Shown: one piece after another, positions 48,401 through 57,400 of the stretch | How positions within the stretch are numbered: position 1 is the first letter of the stretch | How the letters are laid out: each line of letters begins with the position of its first letter | NCBI GenBank assembly: GCA_916613615.1 | Contig: OU744735.1 | Span: forward strand, 43,428,468-43,492,467 | Origin: Steromphala cineraria | Taxonomy: Eukaryota > Mollusca > Gastropoda > Trochida > Trochidae | Length of the DNA stretch: 64,000 nucleotides | Direction: 5' to 3' | Made by a program: the position numbers and the translations under genes | The notes under the pieces: model-generated | What the model was told of the DNA's origin: nothing | Databases searched by the model: none | Seen by the model: only the letters and a program-made list of their open reading frames with translations

Positions 48401-51400
48401 TTAATGTCATTGGGTTTTTGCAGCTAGTTGCCATAAATTTTAAACAAATTAATTAATTATGTTTGTCTTTCATCTTAATGTTTAAGAAACACTTAAAATA
48501 TAGAACAACTTGCATGACAATCTTAAATATTCTATATTCAAGATAAAATTATGATTAGTAAGTTCAAATTAGAGAATTTATATAGTGCGAGTGATCACTT
48601 GATGAAAGCTTAAAATTTAGTAATAATGATGTGTTATCTGCAGCTGAAAAGTCAATATGGATGCTATCGCGGCCATCTTGGATTCTCAAAACTGAAACGT
48701 CTACCTTTGTGGGAGGAATCACTATAGGTATAACATACTACAATATGAAAATGATATCTAGATTGGTTTAGGAGAAGTAGTCATTTTCATGAAATCTCAT
48801 TGAAAATTCAATATGGCTGTCATGGCGGCCATATTGGATTCTCAAAACTGAAACGTCTACCTTTCTGTGCGGAATCACCATAGTTATAACATACTACAAT
48901 TTCAGAATGATATCTAGATTGGTTTAGAAAGAGTAGTCTTTTCATGAAATCTAATTGAAAATTCAATATGGCTGCCATAGCGGCCATCTTGGATTCTCAA
49001 AACTGAAACGTCTACCGTTCCGAGGGGAATCACAATGGGTATAACATACTACAATTTCAGAATGATATCTGCATTCGTTTAGGAGGAGTAGTCATTTTCG
49101 TGAAATCTCATTGAAAATTCAATATGGCTGTCATGGCGGCCATATTGGATTCTCAAAACTGAAACGTCTACCTTTCTGTGAGGAATCACCATGGGTATAA
49201 CATAATACAATTTCAGAATGATATCTAGATTGGTTTAGAAAGAGTAGTCTTTTCATGAAATCTAATTGAAAATTCAATATGGCTGCCATAGCGGCCATCT
49301 TGGATTCTCAAAACTGAAACGTCTACCGTTCCGAGGGGAATCACAAGGGGAATCACAATGGGTATAACATACTACAATTTCAGAATGATATCTGCATTCG
49401 TTTAGGAGGAGTAGTCTTTTTCGTGAAATCTAATTGAAAATTCAATATGGCTGCCATGGCGGCCATCTTGGATTCTCAAAATATAAACGTCTACATTTCT
49501 GTGAGGAAACACAATGGGTATAACATACTACAATTTGAGAATGATATCTGGATTCGTTTAGGAGGAGTAGTCTTTTTCCTGAAATCTAATTGAAAATTCA
49601 ATATGGCTGCCTTAGCGGCCATCTTGGATTCTCAAAACTGAAACGTCTACCTTTCTGTGAGGAATCACCATGGGTATAACATACTACAATTTCAAAATGA
49701 TATCTGCATTTGTTTAAGAGGAGTAGTCTTTTTCGTGAAATCTAATTGAAAAATCAATATGGCTGCCATGGCGGCCATCTTGGATTCTCAAAACTGAAAC
49801 GTCTACCTTTCTGTGAGGAATCACCATGGGTATAACATACTACATTTTCAGAATGATATCTGGATTTGTTTAGGAGGAGTAGTCTTTTTCGTGAAATCTA
49901 ATTGAAAATTCAATATGGCTGTCATGGCGGCCATCTTGGATTCTCAAAACTGAAACATCTACCTTTCTGTGAGGAATCACCATGGGTATAACATACTACA
50001 ATTTCAGAATGATATCTGAATTCGTTTAGGAGGAGTAGTCTTTTTCGTGAAAGTTTACGGACGGACAGACGGACGGACGGAGAGACGGACAGACGGACGG
50101 ACAGACGGACGACGGACGAAGCGCCATGACATAAGCTCACATTTACTTTGTAAAGGTGAGCTAAAAACTGGAAAAAGCCCACTGTCAAAAATGTCTATCC
50201 AAATCTCTGTTTCTACCATTAAAACTACTTGTTTTCTTTCAAATCAATCTATCAGAAGTCAAATTATATTTTCTGACATGAGTTCAACACTACTGTTTAA
50301 CACAGTATATGGGCGGTATTCTTAAAAGGACTTAAGTCTAAAAAATGACTTAAGTTCCAATAAAAACTTAAGTTTTGACTTAAGTTTTCTGTTTTTACTT
50401 AGTCATATTCATAAAAGGTCTTAGACTTAAGTTTCAGACTTAACTAAGTCAAAAGTGAAAAAACTTAAGTCAAACTTAAGAAAGATCTTAGATTTTTATA
50501 GAATACCGCCCCAGGACCAACTTACATGGGGCAGCCTTAGGCTAAGGTGTTTGTAACTTATTACTTGGGCTAAGGTTGTACTTCTTTAGGCATTTTACTG
50601 CTTTATAAAGAGATTACATTTACATTACATTACAATTAATTAATCAGGCAACTTCAGTAGAAAGGCCTTTGCTGACATACAAAATCAACAAATAAAATAA
50701 ATTACAGAGCTGCATATTGTCTATCAAAGGTTTTTAGTTAAATCAAGACATATTTGACGTAGTTTGAGATAGATAATAATAATGTATTACATATTGCAGC
50801 CAAATCTTACTTTGTATTATGCAGATGATTGTTTTACAAAACAAACTCATCCAAGGTGTTACTAAGTTTATTGTACATTTGACTAAAGTAGCATTAATGA
50901 TTTTCAATAACCAAAGCTCTTTGTTTAAGACCAAGATGAACTAAGCACTGTAAATCTAAGGTATCTAAATGTAAGGTATCGTATGTAGGAAATCTCTGTT
51001 TGACTCCATAAACAGCGCAGAGATATCAATTTGGTATTTGATTAGTTTTATTTCATTTCTGCCAAAAATGACCAACCTTAACGTGCCCGCCATAAGTATC
51101 CTCCTTGAACTTATCACAAAGCCACGTGTCTTTTGCGTCATACTCGTAGCATGAATCTTCCATGACACCCTCGATTTTGATGGTTCTTGTCAGCAGACCA
51201 ACCTCGGCCATTTCATCCACATTTTCGGTGATTTCTCCGAAGTGCATGTACTCAAATGGGTCTGAAGAAGATTTAGTTGTTGGAAGGCCACCACTGATAC
51301 AAAAATACTCAAGCCCCGAGTCGGGTTCAGCTGGACTCGAGTTCATTTTCTTGAACTTGGGAACTCGAAAGGGGAGTTCATTGTTACTTATTTAGATTAT

Positions 51401-54400
51401 CTTAAACGGTTTGTCTATGATATGTGAAGTTAGATGATAAACATGGCGATTTCAAGACATTGATGTCAAAATATACTGCATATGACCATGATTGAGTCTA
51501 CATATATATATATATCTAGGCTTACCAACAATATCTGCATGATATCTTGAGTGAAGACAAGATATTTAATACTTGGGTCCGAGTCGAGTCTGACATTCGA
51601 GAATTTGATTCCAATTTTATTTGACCAGTTGAAGCCCTAGTTCATGGTTAGAATTGATATGTTTAACTACTTCTGTACATGTTAAAGGCGCTTACAAGAT
51701 TTTCATTTAAAAATAAATTATTTTTTTCACATTTAACTGTTATCCGCATTTGGCAATGAAAACTATGTGTGAAGTCTAAAATTCATATTTATGTTAAAAT
51801 TTCATATTCACATTTTGTATTTCCAGATACATCAAAAGCAAGATGAACCATGTGATACACACTTAATTTACCTTAAAACAGAACTTACGGTCAAGTTTGA
51901 CTTCATTTTCATCACAATCTGTACAGTCGAGAAGAGAAAACTCTTCAACTTGCTCCCAGTCAAAGTCAGTTGATGCTACAATGATTTTGTCATCTGGAAA
52001 AATAAAGAGGAATTTCAAGTATGAAAATGTTTAAAATTTAATAAGTAAATCAGTGCATTTAAAAAACACTCAAAGTAGCTTACGTCAACATGCATCAACA
52101 AAATCAAATATATAAATGTTGAATAATGATTTCAAGTCAAACATTAAAAAAGAAATAATCCATATTGTTTAGATTGTGAAAATGGTAAGTATTTCTTCAA
52201 GTTTCTACAATCAATAAGGTCCAACAGTGTCTAACTATTTATCACTTTACTTTATTTTATGATAATCTACACAGTCCAGGCTAGCTATCAGAATCATAGA
52301 CCCTTAAGTCCTCAGGATCTGTGTCCAATGTTAACGAGGCATCAAACTTGTCACCAAAGGTGTGTAATCTTCATTCTTGTCACCAAAAATGTCATCTTGC
52401 AAAGGAATATTTGACGTTATTGTACCAACTAATATAATGGCATCCTGTTTCATCAGCATAGGCCTATGTCTCCGGTTATCAGGAACAAACTTTATCCTGA
52501 TATCCATCAACCAAAATATTGCATATCGGTATGTATAATACATTCACTTCCAACAGAGGCACATCAAGTCAAGAAATGTTGATTTAGCCTCTGTTCTATT
52601 ACGCTGAGTTTGTGGTATTGAACGGGAGACACCTGATTGGAGGCAATCAAAGTTAGTTGTGCAATCAGCGACGCTGTTCTTAAATCATCAATTTAGCTAC
52701 TTAATGATGGCAAAGACACTGTGATATGGACCACCCTTTCCATGCGAGAAGCGTTGTCATTTGATGAAGAAATTCAAATTGATTGTAGTGCAATTTTGTT
52801 TTCGCCAGGGGAAACTGCCGGAATCCACTGATTTCAAGGTAATAGAACAGAGGCTGTATCAACATTTCATGACTTGATCCGTCTCTGTGGGGAGAGAATG
52901 TGATGAATATAGCTAGTGAATCATATGATATCGTGCCCTTTCACCAAACTTTCTTTGGCCTTGTTCCGCGTGCTCAGTCAAATCAGTCAATGGGAGTGCT
53001 ATTAGATAATATTTCTCATTTCCCGTTGCAGGCTCCTCTAAGCTTTAGGCAGCGTTCTATAAGTTTTCCAGAAACGGCACCGTAAGATAGGCCTAACAAT
53101 GTCGGCCTACGGCATTCAGAATAGTTTGGCTCTAAACAGACAGGCTATAAATAACGTTGATAACCAGCCGTCGGCGTTATTTTGGTCAATGGATATCAGG
53201 GAAAAGCTTGGAGCATTATGCAGTGACATTATGCAGCTAGATGAAATAATGGTATTTTCAAGTCTAAACTAGGATTGACGCGTCAATACTTAGGTCTTCA
53301 AGATTCCTCTTTGACCTTCACAAAGTGTTTGACCTTCACATGACTTTTTGTCTAAGAGGTAAACAGTAGCTAATACATTATCAAAATGACCAAATTCCAC
53401 TTGATATTCAGTGTAAAAGACTTTTCAGAAAAATTCATCATGGTGGTCAATGTCAGCTATGACACCATTCTTCAGAGAATATTATTCCTAGTAGCAGAAA
53501 AAAATTTGGTTAAATTATCTCTCACCGTTTTCGAGATACATGTGATTTAACGTTGTAATGTAAAGAAAACACTGAAATTTGAAGATTTTTTTACCCCTAC
53601 TCCATGTTGGCCCTTCTATCTCCTTAACTGTCAAAATTTGTATGATAAAGTACAACATAGCAATAGTTGTGCTTGGAATGGCGTATGTAAAAATATAATC
53701 AATTAAAAGATATCTTTATTAATAAAGAAACTGTGGAACCTTGAAATGTGCTAAAAATGAGGATTTTCCAAAAATCGCAATAATCAAGGACCGGTCATGG
53801 ACAGAATTTTTTTTATCATCACTTGTTAATATTTTTTTCCGTCTACTCATTACATCTGCTTCACAAAACATCAATGATAAAATTTCTATCTGTAACAGTT
53901 TTGAAACTAAAATTCTCAAAGTAAAATAACCCTCGAAAACTGTTAAAATTGCCGAAAAATGTAAAAAATCTGTTTATATCCACATATTTCCTTTAATATC
54001 AACTTTTATATGATAATGATCTGTAGTGAATTTCTTCAACTATCATCGTAGAACGGAATGCATCAAACAGATTTCATTTTTGACATTTCCTTACAGAGTG
54101 GTGCCCCTTTGAACGTGACGCATAAAAATCCTTAATTTCAAAAGATCATTTTTGAAACTGCTGTAGCTCAAAAACGGATGAAAATAGATGCTAAAAGGTG
54201 AATATCGATTAAACAGCATTCATTCAGCTTTCAAATGAGCTATAGCATGCGTCTATATGTATTACCGTTAGTGAGGAGAAGATTTTCAAAGACGCGTACC
54301 CTCAGAACCTCGAAATTACACCAAAATTTCAGTTTTTCGAAAATAGAAAAAAATCTATTTATACGGCCGTAAACCGCTATGGGCTTAATCAATAGGGAAT

Positions 54401-57400
54401 TGTGTTGCCCACACTTTGGTGAAAGTTTTATGAAATTATCTCCCATAGTTACCGAGAAATTGAGGTTTGAAGTTTTTCCTTTAAGGGGAGATAACTCAAA
54501 ACCAAAATTGAAATTCAAAAATCTGGCTCGTGCATGTCTAAGTTAGGTCATACTCTACAATCCCTGAAAGTTTAATGAAAATCTGTTTGTTGATAACTTC
54601 AGAAATGAGTGAACAAAAAACGTCCAAATAATAATAATAATAATCCGGACGATAACAATAGGTCTTCAGACTTTCGTCTTGAAGACCTAATAAGTACGTA
54701 CCTGTTTTCCAGGAAGTGACGTCATCATTGAGAGAGATAACCGGATTGGCCACTTCGATGCCAAGAACCTGGAAGTTCACGCCTCTGTTGCTGCCTTTGG
54801 GATGAACAACACTTTGCACACTGAAAACCATATCAGTGGTGGACTCGTGATATGTCAGATAATCAGTACTCAGGGTTTCAGCATCTACCGGATTGGCGAC
54901 ATATTGTTCTTTCGTTGTTGATGTGTCACCTGTGATACAATAAACCTTTGTTATTACACATATGGTTGAAAATACGTACATGTATACCATATATTCAATA
55001 TGAACACTAGTGAACAAATCACGATTGTTGTAGCGGGAGTTCCGTATGTTTTAGCCTGTGACATCATAAAACCTTTTGTGTATAACCCTTGCTCTCGCTC
55101 GGGTAATACAATATCACAATCGATTCGTAAAAGTCTTATGACACACTTCTTCGGGTAATAATCTCTATCCAATTATATCATATCCTATTCAGATTGTTTT
55201 ACACATTTTATCTTCCGAATTTGAGATTTCTTTAAATACTTTACAATAATTGGTTTACAGATAAATAAAAAGTTTTGATGTATAAAGATCTTTTAACAAT
55301 CATATTTCTCAAATGCAGTATATAAAGAATTTATCTGGATATTTCATAAAAGATTTGCCCTGAAGACGATTTGGTGATGACGGAGATCAGTATATAAGCT
55401 TTGCAATAAAATTTAAGAAAAATCTAAAACTAAATGGCATAAAATATATAGATAAGAGAGATAGAGGTATATATATCTGCTGATGATGGTTCAGGAAGTT
55501 TCAGATATATGTTGTGGAAACAAATTAAACTAAACAGTACCGTTACAACCCCAACTGTTTCTATAGACACAGAAATAAAAAAGGAAAAAAGGTCAAGTGA
55601 TATCGTGATGTCATATGAACTTCCAACCTCATTCGATAAAATCGAATGTTTTTTGGGAGCCAAAACGTCAATCCCTCTCTGAAATCTGTTCTTTTCCTTT
55701 AGAACCTTTTTTACAAACACTCTTCTGATATCTCAAATATGGATTTGGCTCTTCGACTGATCTCATGGTACAAAGTTGTTCTTCAGATTTGCCTTTCCAA
55801 AGATAAACGATTTATGTCCTATCAAACAAAGCCGTACTCTAGAGATTGGACATTCTCTCCCCACACACTAACTCGGGTATGACTGAGCTGCCTCTGTGGG
55901 GAGAGAATCGAGATTGGATAGCGCAATGAATATAAATGATAAGTTTTCCTCCGTTGCGCAACTCATTTGTGCTCACATGTGTCTCGATAAAGGGTAGAGG
56001 CCATGTTACACATCATTTATCAACCATGAAAAGTGTTGTTTTAAGCGTTCTGTCTTTTGGGAATTCTGTCTTTTGAGACGATACCGTCTCGATGTAGAGA
56101 CGTACCTTTCTTGGTGATGAACGCGAAGGCCTCCTGTCCCTGAACTTTCCTCAAATCAGTTCTATCAATTCCGCCAACCGACTCCAGCGTCTCGTAGATG
56201 GTCTTCCATGTTCTTTCCACAGTGCCAGTCCCCAAGTCGCTATTAACCGCCACTGCGAGAACCTTTCCAGTTGGAACCTCTGGAACCGAAAACAATACCA
56301 TCAGATGTTGCAATAATATGCGATAAGTAAGATAAGCGGTAAGATAAATAAGTAAGATAAGATAATTCTTTATTGCCCGTTAAGGAATTTGTGTGAAATT
56401 CAAAATTTTATAAACAATATTCTAAATGAATACACAACCATATATACAAATACAAATATATACAAAGGAAATATACAAATATTTACAAATGAACAAATAG
56501 TGTGATAGTGAGCAATTAACGATGATTAAGAGTTGAAATGGACGAGGGCACAAATGACATTTTATAGCGTTTGTTTTTGCACTTCGGCACATTAAAACGA
56601 CTACCAGATGGTAAAATTTCAAAACATTCATTTAATTCATGTGAAGGGTCACTAATAATTTTGTAAGTTAAATTTCAAGTCTGTTCCTCTAATCTCTGAA
56701 AGGTACATCTTCCTAAGCAGAGCCTAAAAGGCCAGTTTCCAAACTGTCATTTTATGCCTTGCTGCATAGCCTTGAGTTTTCTGTGCTTGCTCTCTAGTCT
56801 GTAGGGGCACTATAGCAGCACAGAAAAGTAAAGTCTATGCAGCAAGGCATAACATGACAGTTTGGAAACTGGCCTTTTAGGCTCTGCTTAGGAAGATGTG
56901 AAAGGTACGATAAGCTCCTTGTTTGATTATCATATTTAATTTATTTCTATTTGTCAATGACAGAGAGCGAAACCAACACTGTATAGAGAACATTAGGACA
57001 GATTGCACAAAAGTTTTATAGAAAAGGTCCAAAATCAATGTAAAAGGGTCGTAGTTTCCTGAGGAAATGAAGGCGAGATTGGCATATAAGCAGGCCTATA
57101 GATAGTTTTGTAAGTCTAGTTAGTCAAGCATATTATCACTGTCATATGCGGGTCTATTCCAAGGTTAACGGTTTTGTCCAGAATGGGAGTTTTTTGATGA
57201 AAAGAATCTTCTGTTACTCTCACAGATTAACGGAATAAAATGGGTTGTTCCATTAGTACATTTCTTCGTTAGAAGACAGTTCAAGTTTCAACTGATGACG
57301 GAGCATGAAAATATACCAGAACGTTTTTTTTCACAAAAAAGGTCGTTATTCAGAAAATGTCGCTCCTCTATGAGAACAAACACATCAAGACCTTGTTAGA

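Noticed and set aside
49922..50325. ORFs of 88 and 92 codons at the (GACG)n tract
   Set aside because: Arise from the tetranucleotide repeat (RTDGRTE / VRLSVRLSV); no family.
53719..54518. Several 60-92 codon ORFs in the 53-54 kb intron
   Set aside because: Inside a dispersed element bounded by AGGTCTTCAAG; no homology seen and no phase need for an exon.
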